This document shows positions 30,475 to 41,358 of a DNA stretch of 64,000 nt, in pieces (the stretch's first letter is position 1; every line of letters begins with the position of its first letter). The notes below the pieces were generated by a model. It did not search any database. It was not told where the DNA came from and saw nothing but the letters and a program-made list of their open reading frames with translations. The DNA is from Tenebrio molitor (lineage: Eukaryota > Arthropoda > Insecta > Coleoptera > Tenebrionidae). The stretch is from contig NC_091056.1 in assembly GCF_963966145.1 (NCBI RefSeq), positions 1,488,001 to 1,552,000 on the forward strand. Reading direction: 5' to 3'. Made by a program: the position numbers and the translations under genes.

Positions 30475-32290
30475 GATAGCTTGTTTCTGCTGTACGCTGA
30501 TGATTTAAAACTTTTTTACAACATTAGATCTGAACAAGATTGTGTACGAATTCAGGATGATTTGTGTCGAGTGGTTTCATGGTGTGAGTCCAATGGTCTA
30601 GAACTTAATATTAGTCCAATAAATAGGGAGTTTTACGTTGCAAAAGGTACAGAAAAGTTTATACTTGGCAGGTATCTTCTATCAGGCATATTATTAATAT
30701 TGTTGAGTTTGCCACCTTGGGCGGTTGCCGTTCGTCCCGCTATACTGGAGAATAGGGGTGCAAAATCACATTTTTGCGATTATTTCATTATCCGTGCGAG
30801 ATACCTCTATCTAAGTTATTATAGAAAATGTAGAGCATGCAATTCTCTACATTTTTTGTTGTTTATGTTTTTTTGTCAGATCAATAGTTTCGTAGTTACA
30901 GCGTGTAGAAATCGAGAATTTCTTTAGTTTTTGTACTTTTTATTCTTTTCCACACCACCACAGAGGTAGAGAAATAGGGTGTGTTTTTTTTTGACGTGGT
31001 GTCCCTAGGGGCCTAGTCTACGATGTAGTAGAATTTTACTGTTTTACTCTTTTTGATCTCTTTGTAACGTAGACGGACCCGAATGAACTGGATCGAACGG
31101 TATAGATGAGCTGAATTCATCAGAGTTTATGAATTTGGAAATTCCTCTTGAGAATTTTCCTCTTGTTCCTCAGGGTCATCATCATCATCATCAAGATCAT
31201 CTGGCCTTTGCCAAAATAGAAATTCATTGATTTCAGGTATTTGTTCGTCTTGATCTTCAGATTCTATCTCGCACGGATAATGAAATAATCGCAGAAATGT
31301 AATTTTCCACCCCTATTCTCCAGTATGGCGGGGCGAGCGGCAACCCCCCAAGGTCGCAAACTCGGCAATATTAATAATATGCCTGATAGAAGATACCTGC
31401 CAAGTATAAAGTTTTCTGCACCTTTTGCAAGGTGGAGCCATTTTTACGTCTCTATTGACTTGACCATATTTCCAACTGCAAAGTAATTCGTTACTCTAGA
31501 AAGAAAATTATTACCCTTCCATCTTATCATATTCATAATAGTGCTTTAGAATGTTTGTTCCAAATTAGTGACCTAGGAATAATACTCGATAGTAAACTGA
31601 CATTTTGCTCGCATATTGAAAAAATTGTCAAGAACTCAAACAAAATGTTAGGCTTCATGGTTCGTCAGTGTAGTGAGTTTGACAACCTGAGAGCTCTTGT
31701 GTTGCCATATAATGCACTTGTACGGTCTAATTTGGAACATAACACTATAATATGGTGTCCGCTGTATCAAAATGCTATTCACAGAATTGAAAAAATTCAG
31801 AGAAAATTTATAAAATTTGCCTGCTATAAATGTCACATTCATTTTGATAGAAATAACTATGATAATATCTTGGCTTATTTTGGTTTAAGTACTTTAAGAT
31901 CCAGACGCATTCAATTGGATTTATGCTTCTTTTTTGAAAGTAATTAATTATATGATTACATGTTCTTAGGCTTATTTTTACTTCATGTGCCTCAATGTAA
32001 TTTCAGAAGTGTACATCTGTTAGTTGTTGCTTATCATAGAACCAACTATGGGTTAAGGTCGCCTTTATCCAGAATCTGCAGGAATGTTAATTTACATTCT
32101 CATAATGTTGAATTTTGTAATATTAAATATAATAGTTTTAAAATTAGTTTAAGAAACGCTGTTTAGGGAGTTGTCACGAGTACCTATTGTTTTTGTTATG
32201 TTATTGTATTTGGTTTTTTTTCTTTATTTGTTCTCCACTGTTACATGGTATTGTTTGCCGTTAATAAACCTATTATTATATATATTATAA
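30475..32290 (+). pseudogene. 5'-truncated LINE RT fragment, split by an inverted-repeat element
   Basis: Begins inside the RT palm with LLYADDLKLFYN (catalytic Asp pair) and SWCESNGLELNI (to 30612). After the insert it continues from 31471 through SDLGIILDSKLTF and the C-terminal region ending SRRIQLDLCFF at 31947. A 3' region follows with TTAATAAACCTATTATTATATATA near 32261-32285. One frame change lies around 31550. Jockey/CR1-like by motif spacing, distinct from the LINE at 24053. Confidence 0.82.
30613..31465. mobile_element. 853-bp element with about 190-bp inverted ends, inside LINE
   Basis: 30613-30805 and 31268-31465 are inverted copies at roughly 85-90 percent identity (TTGCAAAAGG, TACTTGGCAGGTATC and ATTATTAATATTG are shared). 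ATATT flanks both sides (30608-30612, 31466-31470), and LINE coding text runs up to and away from these points. The interior (30806-31267) contains on the minus strand an acidic open stretch (FWQRPDDLDDDDDDPEEQEE), perhaps the leftover N-terminus of a transposase. Superfamily not resolved. Confidence 0.85.
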
Positions 32291-32740
32291 TAGTAATATC
32301 CGTAATAGTGTATGTACTCCGGCAAAATTGCCGCGCCGCCGGGTGGTGGAGGGTTAAAAAAAAAAATAGGTATAGATATACTTATCTGACTTGTAACTTT
32401 TAGGGCCAGTTTATAGAAAGAGAAGTAAATATTTAATTCGAATTAAATTTTAATGCGTGATTAACCCATGAATCCGAAACTTCGATTTGTTCAATCTGAT
32501 CACGTGTTCGGTTCATCTCGCATTTGATTACGATTACGTTAATTTCGCTTCTGTAAACTGACCTGTAGTTTCCATGTAGTTGTTATATCTTGACATAAAT
32601 TACTTTGCCTTACATTGGAAATTACTTGCAATATCAAATAAGAAAATCACGCATGTAGAGCAGAAATAAATAAAGATAGAATAGAAATAAAATATGTATT
32701 TATTTTAAATAAGTTTCAATTTTTCTCTTTTTACATTTAG
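32291..32740. other. No gene seen
   Basis: Mostly AT-rich with one GC-rich patch (CGCGCCGCCGGGTGGTGGAGGG, 32331-32352) followed by poly-A, which may be a retroposed end. No frame or repeat recognised. Confidence 0.3.
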
Positions 32741-32744
32741 TATA

Positions 32745-33573
32745 CAGAGTGTTTTCGAAGTTGAGGCGTTCCTTGTAACGCAAGGTACCTACTATACATT
32801 ATTATTCTTAAAAATTTTAGCCTAAATCGACTTAGTAAAATGTTTGTATTAACGGAGATAATTGATTGTGTAGCGACCCACAGTTGTAGTGCGCCGAGCG
32901 GCCACCAGAGTAGCGCCCTCGTCGCCTCCACCTAGACAGCGCCCTCGGGACATCTAACCGGACCTTGAGCAGCTCCGCTCCGGAAACGCTCCCCAGGTGG
33001 ACGAGTCGGACGAAAGTCCTTCCCTCAACCCTTCCCTGTTGTTTATTTACTTATTTTACTGAATAAAGCCTGTGTTTTCTCCACCGTGTTGCATCGGAAT
33101 CGAACCCTTCCCAAACATCCTAAAATTTGGAGTCCGGTCATGTCTATTTCTCCGCTGTACTAGATTAATAAGTATTACTGACGTGCCCCAGGATGGTGTC
33201 TTTTTGCAAATCGCTCTGCGTACTCTCTGGGCGCCGCAGCTGCATTCTAATAACGTGTTAACATTGCCAGTACATCTGTGTGCTCATTATTTTCGCAATG
33301 ATAAAGCCATTCCGACTAATTAGATGACAAGTCTGAGAGCATTTTTGATTAGCATCAATGCTCATTTCAATTTTTTTTGTCAATTCTAATTTCCAACAAA
33401 TCAGCGCAAATTTGAGCAGGACCGGTTTCAAAATTTTCAAAAAAATTAATTTATTGTACATATATTCATTGCCGTACACATTTTACTAAGGTGACTTTGG
33501 CTAAAACTCTTTGGAACAACGCATACTATCACATGTTAAAAGGAACGCCTCAACTTCGAAAACACCCTGCCTG
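32745..33573. mobile_element. Mariner-type inverted-repeat element holding an LTR
   Basis: Ends share GTGTTTTCGAAGTTGAGGCG (left 32749-32774, right complement 33540-33565) and are flanked by TA (32743-32744, 33574-33575), although the right end has four extra bases outside the match. The interior includes an LTR-like insertion (32869-33117). No clear transposase remains. Confidence 0.75.
32869..33117 (+). mobile_element. LTR-like sequence with adjoining leader
   Basis: Begins TGTAGCGACCCAC, is GC-rich relative to its host element, contains AATAAA at 33062-33067 and ends near CCCAAACA. Immediately after comes TTTGGAGTCCGGTC (33126-33139), which resembles the primer-binding start of a Gypsy leader. 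Neither a second LTR nor a target duplication was found, so this is a truncated 5' end of an LTR element at best. Confidence 0.45.
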
Positions 33574-33575
33574 TA

Positions 33576-34139
33576 TTGTTCAATTAACAAAGCAGCGTTT
33601 TTATGTTCTACCCAATTGTTTAATAATAGGTATGTTGCTAAATATCGAATACAATTTTTTCACCATATTGCTATCGGCGCAGGAACACTCGGAAAATCGT
33701 TCCAAAATCTTACAATCAAAAAAATTGTTTCTTTTCAAACTCCTATCAGTTAATTCACATAAAATCGCCTTTTGAGTTTAATCTTTAAGAAAAACATTTT
33801 GTAGGTCGCTGTTAGTAATAAAATATTGAAAAATGGCGTACATATTTAGAAAGATAAATATAAGAAAATTTTAAGGTAAACATAAACCACCTCTTTGCAA
33901 ACTAGCGAAGTAGGTATCTCCCGAATTTTCAACTTTAAAATCCTTTACGATACTGCAACAATTAGCACAATTTGATAGTTTGAATACGGAGAATCTTGCA
34001 TAACCGCATACATAAAGGGTAACTCCTTCGCTGATTTTGCAGATTTCTAAATAAGTTATTCTACATACCTATTATGTTGGATTTTTTTTCGACGTCTCTA
34101 GGAGCGCTAACATTAAAAGTAACTAGCACAAAAACAATA
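33576..34139. other. No gene recognised
   Basis: AT-rich; overlapping open frames at 33491-33775 lack motifs. No terminal repeats seen. Confidence 0.3.
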
Positions 34140-34365
34140 TTCATTTAGGAAATTAAATTGTCTGTCGTTGTAATCTTGAGCCTTGTTGCGCAATCTGGTG
34201 TAACATGTTGTGTAACTGAACAGATTGAAAAGATTATGGTGTGCCATCGTTTGTGGATGATTTTTGGGGGGTTTTAGTCATCCCATTTACAGTGTCTATT
34301 CGTAATAGCATAACTATCATTTTTTTCCACGGTGCCGCTTTGATCTTGTATTTCAGGCTGGCTTG
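34140..34365 (+). repeat. Dispersed repeat, copy B (partner at 15581-15800)
   Basis: Same orientation as copy A, about 85-90 percent identical over the first 150 bases (TTGTCTGTCGTTG..., GATTATGGTGTGCCATCG), then fading. No coding motif. Confidence 0.8.
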
Positions 34366-35155
34366 TTATTTATTAGTTTGGTTACAACCCAAGGGGGAAC
34401 TGTTTTTTTTCTACCCTCCTCAAGAGGTCGTTAGACAAATTTATTGTGTTGTTCTGTATTTTTCTTGCTATGGCATGTAAAATCGCACCGCCAAGTTGTT
34501 TAATTTATCATGTGATGGGGTTTTGTATCAATCAGCACTGTAGATGAAAACGAGAATGTATTTATTCATGTCTGCATAAAATAAATACAGGCGTCCTCCC
34601 ACCGATTTATGCATTTTATTTAGAAGTTTGTCCACCCCGCAGGTCCGCCATTTGCATCCCGAGCTAGTCTGCCGCCATGTTGTACAAAGCAACCAAGGTA
34701 GCGATTTTACCATTTCGATGACGATCACGACCTGGCCACTTTGTTCAATTTCGCGGGTTTCTTTCGATAATTTGAATTTTGGCGGAAGACTGGCGATATC
34801 TGGGTTATTACAATATTCTTGATGTCATATGTGTTGGTGAGTGAAATGTAAGGATTGACTGTGGGATGAAATTAAATTAAAGCAGAATTTGTATGCGAAA
34901 TATTATGTATTATCGAATGGGTGTGGGTGTGTACAATTTATTGTAGTAATGTATGGTGTGATTAGTAGATAGTTGGTGCGATTCTGTTTTAAAATTTGCC
35001 AATATTGCTTTGCAGTGTGAAAATAAAGTTTGGAACAAAATTCATAGTAGCGTTATGTGATGTTTTTTGGAAAATTGCTCGGACAGGTCGATTTTATGTT
35101 GAAAAATGCCATCCTGCGACGTACAACTTGTTTAAATGACGTTATTGGTTTTTGC
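34366..35155. other. No gene recognised; possible 5' UTR-like GC patch at 34630-34850
   Basis: 34630-34800 is richer in GC/CpG than its surroundings, has no long frame, and is followed at 34834-34844 by GTTGGTGAGTG, which could be a splice donor. This is compatible with an untranslated first exon but unsupported otherwise. Confidence 0.25.
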
Positions 35156-35430
35156 GGAATGACGTCATCACCAATTTTTTTAAAAGACAACCCCCACTTT
35201 TTTCTTCTATTTTGGAATTTGGATAGACCTTCCTACTACCTAAACGATGAATGAAAAAAAATTGGTATCTTACATAACAATTTTTTTTGAGGAAATGCCA
35301 AATTTTATTTTAAACAATTAATTTAATTTTTAATGTAAAAATTTTAATTGACCTCAAACAAATACAAACAACCATCTAAGGTTAACAATAAAGTTTAACG
35401 CAAATGTTGAAATTATTCCCTGCCAACCAT
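35156..35430 (+). repeat. Partial copy of the long-inverted-repeat family seen at 56370-57245
   Basis: ATGACGTCATCACCAATTTT, GACAACCCCCACTTTTTT and ACGCAAATGTTGAAATT occur in the same order and spacing as in the left arm of the element at 56370. Only one arm is present and its outer end is missing, so it is a truncated relic. Confidence 0.8.
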
Positions 35431-35529
35431 TTGGCACTTACCGACAAAATAAACCCATACAAAAAAAAAACATGAAAAAACAAAATAAATGGAGGAATTA
35501 TACTGACCGCTATAGTAAACTGTTTACGA

Positions 35530-36328
35530 AGATTGACTTCAAAGCTTGCTTGTTTTCAAAGTCGTAATATTGTAAATTCGTATTTATCTCCACACCAACT
35601 TGGAGTGGCAACTAAGCTAGGATGCGAAGGAGCAATTCATACCACACGAACCTTTGTGAATAACGACCAAAACCGTGGCAAAGTTCTTCTTAAATTAGAT
35701 TTCAAAAACGCATTTGACTCAGTCGAACGAGATTGTATTCTAAAAGAAGTCCATTGTCATATCCCACTTCTTTACCCTTATCTTTATCAATGCTATAGGA
35801 ATACTTCAACTTTATTTTTTGGTGATCATTTAATTTCTTCTTCTGTTGGAGCTCAACAAGGAGATCCTTGTGGTCCTATGATTTTTAGTCTTGCCATTCA
35901 ACCAATTATTTTATCTTTGGATTCTGAACTGAATATTTGGTATTTAGATGATGGAACCCTACCTGATTACCCAGAAGTAGTTTTGTCCGACTTTAAGAAA
36001 GTTATCAATTTATCCAGAAAAATTGGTCTTGAATTAAACTTTAACAAATGCGTAATCTTTAACTGTTCTGGAGACAGATTTAAAAGTCATAAAGGAATTT
36101 CAAAATTTAGCACCAGGTATTAAAATTTGTGACCGAGGAAGTTTATCTCTTTTAGGCTCTCCAATCTTTAACCAAGGCTTCAAAAACACTGTCGAAAAAA
36201 CTATTATTACAGTTGAAAATCTTTTAAATAAAGCTGAATTTCTTAGCAGACACGTGGTTTATACCTTAACCAAGAACTGTCTTTTCATACCAAAATTTAA
36301 TTTTTTATTAAGGCTCGCGTTTACCTGA
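35530..36328 (+). pseudogene. Reverse transcriptase of an endonuclease-less-looking LINE type (LDFKNAF / YLDDGT)
   Basis: RT palm and thumb: VLLKLDFKNAFDSVERD, SVGAQQGDPCGP, FSLAIQPII and NIWYLDDGTLPDY (catalytic Asp pair), then GLELNFNKCVIFN. After a shift near 36100 the reading continues SLSLLGSPIF and VENLLNKAEFLSRH. Motif A (LDFKNAF) and motif C (YLDDGT) mark an RT group widespread in invertebrates but rarely classified. No endonuclease is attached. Truncated at both ends and frameshifted once. Confidence 0.82.
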
Positions 36329-37080
36329 AAGAAATTTCGAACTTGATGTACAGTGGGTCCTCTATTTACAAATTTATATTTTGGTCAAACGGGTCAAACA
36401 AACCGAGAGACGCAGGTACCTTGAATTAGTCACAGACGCTCAGTAGGGGGTAGAGGATTACGATCCTGTCCTGTTCCGTACCTAAATACGGAGATCAAAT
36501 TTTGTGTTGGAAAGACAAGTCCTACAATGCCAAATCTGAATTGGCTGCCCTGCAAACTGTTGTTTCATTCCATTTTATTATTTATTAGCTGACCCGACAG
36601 ACGTTATTGTCTTGTCCAATCCAAATTTCAGTAAATTAGTTTGTGATGATGATTTATTTTCTTCCATTAAATTTGAAATAACAATGAATCTCAAGGTGTT
36701 TTATTTACATTTCGATTGCAAGATCGATGTTCAAGTGAACAATCCGATAGCGAAATAAATTGGTATAGAAATAAAATAATTACATTTCTTGGACAGATCG
36801 CGAAACAACAGAAAAGTAAAAACGGATGTAATTTTAATTTAGGCTGGAATGCGTTTTTCCAGATTTTTCTCCAAATTTTCCAAAAACATTTTTTCAATTG
36901 AGTTATTTCCATCCCCGGAACAAACCGAACAAAAAAAAGAATGAATTACAAATGTCGTCAGTTATGATCGAGAATGCATACAAAATTTATAATTTTTGAA
37001 GTTTGTCCGAATTTTCAGATTTTCCTTTGTATTTCTCCCGAATTTTTTTTTAACAAAAGGAACATAAAATTTTAAAAAAT
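36329..37080. other. No gene seen; TE-derived scrap near 36585-36630
   Basis: TTAGCTGACCCGACAGACG at about 36587-36605 resembles a dispersed insect repeat end that I have seen in other genomes, but no element could be delimited. Remainder AT-rich. Confidence 0.3.
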
Positions 37081-37094
37081 TAAAAATCGGTGTT

Positions 37095-37710
37095 GGTAAT
37101 TTCGCCACCAAGCATCATTACGAGATTAAGATACAGGTAAGTTCGCCACTACCGTTTAATGGCATGCTAACCTTACCGGTAATTTCGCCACTGGACTTCC
37201 CGGAACTAATCTATGTTCTACACCTACCTGCCCATAAGGACGGCACTGGCGGACGGCCGACATAAATATTTCTGTATCTGAGAGTCTGAGACAGGAAAAC
37301 AAGTAAATGCATGTATATGGAAAAACAATTTATTATTTAAGATTACAGTAGAAAAATTAATTCTTAAAAATAAAATTTTTATTTTTAATAATTAATCTTT
37401 CCATTGTAATCTTATTATTAGCTCGCTTTATCATATTATTTATAAATTTTTGTCTGTCATTGATATGCTTATTATGAATTTTTGCTACCAAATGTAGACT
37501 GTATTTTCACATAAGTGTCTATTTGAAATCCTTTCAGTTTTTCTAAAAACACAAATAATGTTGGGTCAGGTGTCACTGGTGTCAGGTAGTTATTTAAATC
37601 CATCCTTATTGGGTGTGAAAAATATTGGTAGGGAAATTACCCATGGGATTTTGATTTTACTCAACGGGGATGCGCAAAAGATTAAGGTAATTACTGGTGG
37701 CGAGATTACC
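37095..37710. repeat. Cluster of GGTAATTTCGCCAC motifs with inverted end copy
   Basis: GGTAATTTCGCCACCA at 37095-37110, GGTAAGTTCGCCAC at 37138-37151, GGTAATTTCGCCAC at 37178-37191, and the inverted TGGTGGCGAGATTACC at 37695-37710. The outermost two form a 16-bp inverted pair with one mismatch, so the block could be a DNA transposon with subterminal repeats. No transposase or target duplication was found. Confidence 0.6.
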
Positions 37711-37719
37711 TGTCCCCTT

Positions 37720-38078
37720 AAAAATATTGAGCTAAGAATTTGTTTTAGTATTTTTTTGTAGGTACATAATATACCTACAATTTGATCGTATAGGACATTT
37801 TTCTGACTTTGAAGGTCCGACTAATAAAACTATAATATTCACCAAATACAGGGTGCAACATTGTGTAGTTGTATTTTCCCAAAGTATTACCATTAAATCT
37901 GCATTTACTCCCTGCAGATGAGGGAATGAATATTAGTTCGGAGTTTCTACCTGATTTGTCAAGAATTATGAATGAGACAAAAATGACCCTTATTTTTTTT
38001 CATTTCTCTTATTTATCATTGATGGTATGATTTTGATCGTTCTGTGATAGCTGTTGTTATATTGTTTTGTAATGTCAG
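37720..38078. other. No gene seen
   Basis: AT-rich, no motif; ends at the stop of the minus-strand integrase fragment. Confidence 0.3.
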
Positions 38079-38600
38079 CTAGTGGGTACATACTTTTATC
38101 CATTTATAATTATCCTGCAAACTGAATTGTTTCCACATTAAATTTTTGGAGTACCTACGGTTAACGCGTTCAACTATGGATGCTTTCTTTGTTCTGAATG
38201 TACTGTAATGGTTCATTTTATGTTTCTTCATCAATGCTTTAAACTTAGTGTTATAAAATTCGGATCCTTTATCAGTTTGCAAATTTTTTGGTAAATATAC
38301 ACTTTGTTGCCAAAAAACCTTTTTCCATTGCTTCTGTTACATGTTTTGAATCTTTTGCTTTCACAGGAACAGTCCATGTATACTTTGAAAAGCAGTCAAT
38401 TACTACAAGTATATATTGAAATTGTTTATTTTGCTTGGCATACGGAATCATTTCAACAAGATCAGCTTGCAGTGTTTCATTAATACCTACCTTTTATAAT
38501 AACACGACGTCTTTTAAAATTGATTCTTGCAGGCTTATGTAATGCTGAAACTAAATCTCTTTTAACGGAAGTTTTCTTTGGTGGAACCATTCTAATGTCT
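38079..38600 (-). pseudogene. Polinton/Maverick-type integrase core
   Basis: Minus strand. From about 38500: ETLQADLVEMIPY (first Asp), YILVVIDCFSKYTW, then LQTDKGSEFYN (second Asp) and KASIVERVNR (Glu), ending MWKQFSLQ..YKWI. This is the retroviral-type integrase of Polintons, in the group often annotated as transposon-derived F54H12.3-like. All three catalytic acids are visible, but frames change near 38300 and 38490 and the C-terminal chromodomain-like part is missing. No polymerase B, capsid or ATPase gene of a Polinton is present in the window. Confidence 0.78.
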
Positions 38601-39117
38601 TATTCGATTACGTTAGCTTCACGCAACTCTTTAATAACAGAAACAATTTCGTTAGAGTGACCTGTATGACTGAGATGCAACTCATACCTAATCTCAATCT
38701 TTTAACTAACTCATTTGGATCATTACAATAAACGTACCTAGTCAATTGATTTATTCGAGACTTCTTTAAACATTGCTTTCCACAATGTTTTCTTTTTTGC
38801 TGTTTTTGGTGTTTTATAAATTGCTTGCTGTTCAAAATATAAAGGAGCGATTATTATCGATCTATACTTATTTGATCTTGATCCCTGTCGCTAGGATGAA
38901 AGTTAAGTCTGCGGACATTACTACTGTCTAAAATTGTTTTATAGGTGTTTAAATCGTTTTCAGTATAATTTTTTGGGTTGTTTTTAAACAACAGTTGATA
39001 TAGTTCCGGTGTGGTTTTATAGAATGCATCACTGACCGTTATATCAGATTCTACAAATTTTACTTCGTCGACAAAAAATTTTTCTTCAATATAATCATGG
39101 CTTATTCCAGGATGCAA
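38600..39117 (-). pseudogene. Uncharacterised insect repeat protein fragments (DPNELVKRLRLxxAS...; TPELYQLLFK)
   Basis: Minus strand, upstream of and colinear with the integrase. One part reads VYCNDPNELVKRLRL and, after a shift, SHTGHSNEIVSVIKELREA. The other (39117-38854) reads DAFYKTTPELYQLLFKNNP and ENDLNTYKTIL. I recall both as pieces of one uncharacterised protein family that is repeated in insect genomes and may accompany Polinton-type elements. Function unknown; frameshifted. Confidence 0.5.
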
Positions 39118-39123
39118 TAACTG

Positions 39124-39649
39124 GTAGGTACTACGTTAATATTTCTGGAAGCTTTGTCAACAAGCACTTCTTCAAATTTCCCAAAAATGTTTACCAAACC
39201 CAACTTTGGAAGGATGCTTGCAAAATAGATGAAGTTCAAAACATTGAATCCTGGAAAATTTATGAACATTCTGCAAATGAAGATTTTGTACTTTTGGAAG
39301 AGCTTCTCTTTTCTGAAGATGTCGAGAGTGTTGTAATGCAAGATGAAACATTTGTAGAATGTTCATGTCATCAGGCTACAACATCGACTGTGGTTTGCAA
39401 ATGCAAATTTTTTTGTGGGACACACTCAAAGATGTGGATGGTTTTGATTATTTGAATCTACGTTCATTTAATCAAGATCCATTGGAGAATCTATTTTCCA
39501 GCATCCGTCAACATGGCGCAGCTAACACCAACCCCGCTTGTCACCAGTTTACAGCAGCGTTAAAAACTGTTGTTGTTAACAGCTTGCCTTCACCAAAAGG
39601 TGTCGACAGAAACTGCGAAGAGGACAATTGCACGCCGTTGTTGTTTTAA
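39124..39649 (+). pseudogene. P/THAP9-like remnant, copy 1 (THAP piece joined to C-terminus)
   Basis: First part (39124-39280): NKHFFKFPKNVYQTQLWKDAC, a THAP-domain core with its FKFPK and Trp. A deletion then brings in FVECSCHQATTST and, from 39400, LKDVDGFDYLNLRSFNQDPLENLFSSIRQ, the conserved NQDPLEN C-terminal block of THAP9/P transposases, with stop at 39647-39649. The catalytic core is absent, so it is an internally deleted derivative. Confidence 0.8.
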
Positions 39650-39881
39650 TTTAATTTTAGACAAGTGTACCACTTTTCTAATATATAAATATTGCAGGGA
39701 AAAATGAAGACTGAAAAAATAATGCCGTGATTAGTGTGATTTATGTGTGTTTTGTTAGCCTTGTTTTATTATATAGAATTATAGACAGTATTTTATATTG
39801 AAAGTTTTTTGTTAGGTTTATAGAATTTTATCTTGTTTTGTTTTTTACTTTTTCATGTTATTTTGTTTTTTATCTGTTTTA

Positions 39882-39970
39882 TTGAATTTTTAGAATGTTA
39901 TCTTCTTTTGTTGAATTTTTAGGATTTTATCTTGTTTTGCTGAATTTTTAGAATTTTATCTTGTTTTATT
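39882..39970 (+). repeat. 29-bp tandem repeat, three units
   Basis: Unit TTGAATTTTTAGAATTTTATC plus TTGTTTTG, starting at 39882, 39911 and 39940. Single related units recur at about 39820 and after the second P-like copy (40800-40870), so the repeat belongs to the 3' part of this P-like family. Confidence 0.8.
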
Positions 39971-40404
39971 TTTTTCTTGTTTGTTTTGTAGATTTGCGGT
40001 TTTGTATTATTTTTGTTTTTATAGTTTGGTCTTTTGTAGTTTGAATGAACTTATAAGTTCAGCCTGTTGGAGTTGGAATTTGTTCCAATTGCATAACATC
40101 GGCCGACGCCTGTTAACAGGTAAATGGTGTCCGGCGCTTCACGCTGCGATAGTGCACCCGTTGGCGGGAACAAGTCTATAATTATTTTTATAAACAATTC
40201 ACGAAAAAAGATAAGTGGATAAGTTCAGATACTGCGCCAAGTTAATCATTGTTTTTTTTTTTAATTTAATTTCAGATTGGACTCGTTTTTGCAGGGCCGT
40301 GGAGCAAGGAAAAGTGTATAGGTACATCCACACATCGTTATTCAAGATAAGTGGAAAGTACATTAGTCATGGAAGTTGTTGGCCGAAAGAAGTATTCTTG
40401 TAAA

Positions 40405-40666
40405 TATCCAGGAGGCAACAACTGGTTTTACGTTAATATTGTACTTTTGGAAGAGCTTTGCTTTTCTGAATAAAATGTCGAGTGTCGTAATCCAAGATGA
40501 AAAATTTGTAGAATGTTCATATCATCAGGCTACAACATCGACTGCGGTTTGTAAATTATTTGATCAAAAACCTTCCTCACATTCTCAAGATAGTCAAATA
40601 ATGGGCATTTCCAGTTTTCACCTTCAAGACCATAATTATTGTGGAACAGGTGAAAGTGAAGTTTAG
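40405..40666 (+). pseudogene. P/THAP9-like remnant, copy 2
   Basis: Diverged duplicate of copy 1: CCAGGAGGCAACAACTGG, then GTACTTTTGGAAGAGCT and FVECSYHQATTSTAVCK, aligning with 39283-39400. It lacks the THAP core and the NQDPLEN block, ending instead in an unrelated frame (stop at 40666). A 3' region like that of copy 1 follows to about 40870. Confidence 0.7.
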
Positions 40667-41358
40667 ACAAACAATCGTAAATTCGTGAGAAGTTTTCTGC
40701 AGTATCCGAGGGGCTTCAAAAAAAAAATGAGAAGTCTGAAATGTAAATAATGCTGTGATTTGTTTTCTACTTTTTTTAAGTGAATGTTATTTTGTTTTGT
40801 TGCATTTTTACGATTTTATATTGTTTTGGCCTTAAATTTTTTACAGGATTTACAGAATTTTATCTTGTTATATTTTTTCTTATTTGTGTAATTTGTTCCT
40901 TCATTATACAGAGTGTCTCAGCTAAGACTTTCGAGCCTAATATCTCGGTTATTTGCCAACGGATTTTTATCAAATTTAAAATACAAATATTTTAGACGGC
41001 GAAGGTTCAATTAGTAATAATAAAATAACCTCAAGTTAAAACATGTAATATAATTTTAACACATGCTTCCTTTATTGAAAATTAGGCGCGATTATTAGAT
41101 TATTAAACATTAAAAAATAGGGGTCTACACAAACAATTAACTAAATCACTCGTCTGATTCAACGAAAAGATTAGATTTTGTCGTTAAAAATGTAATGTAA
41201 AATTTGAAGGTATTTGAGCAGTTACCTTTTGAAACAATTGATGAAAGATTGCCAAGCAACATTTTGTACACCCTTTAAAATCTGTCAAAATTGGGCGCGC
41301 GTTATTAGAAACGTCAAATTGTGTAAATTTATTGAAAATACTCTAAAAATAGACTACA

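Noticed and set aside
33072..33323. Mariner transposase scrap (PQDGV...) in the 32745 element
   Set aside because: Resemblance to a QDGA catalytic motif is limited to four residues and could be chance.
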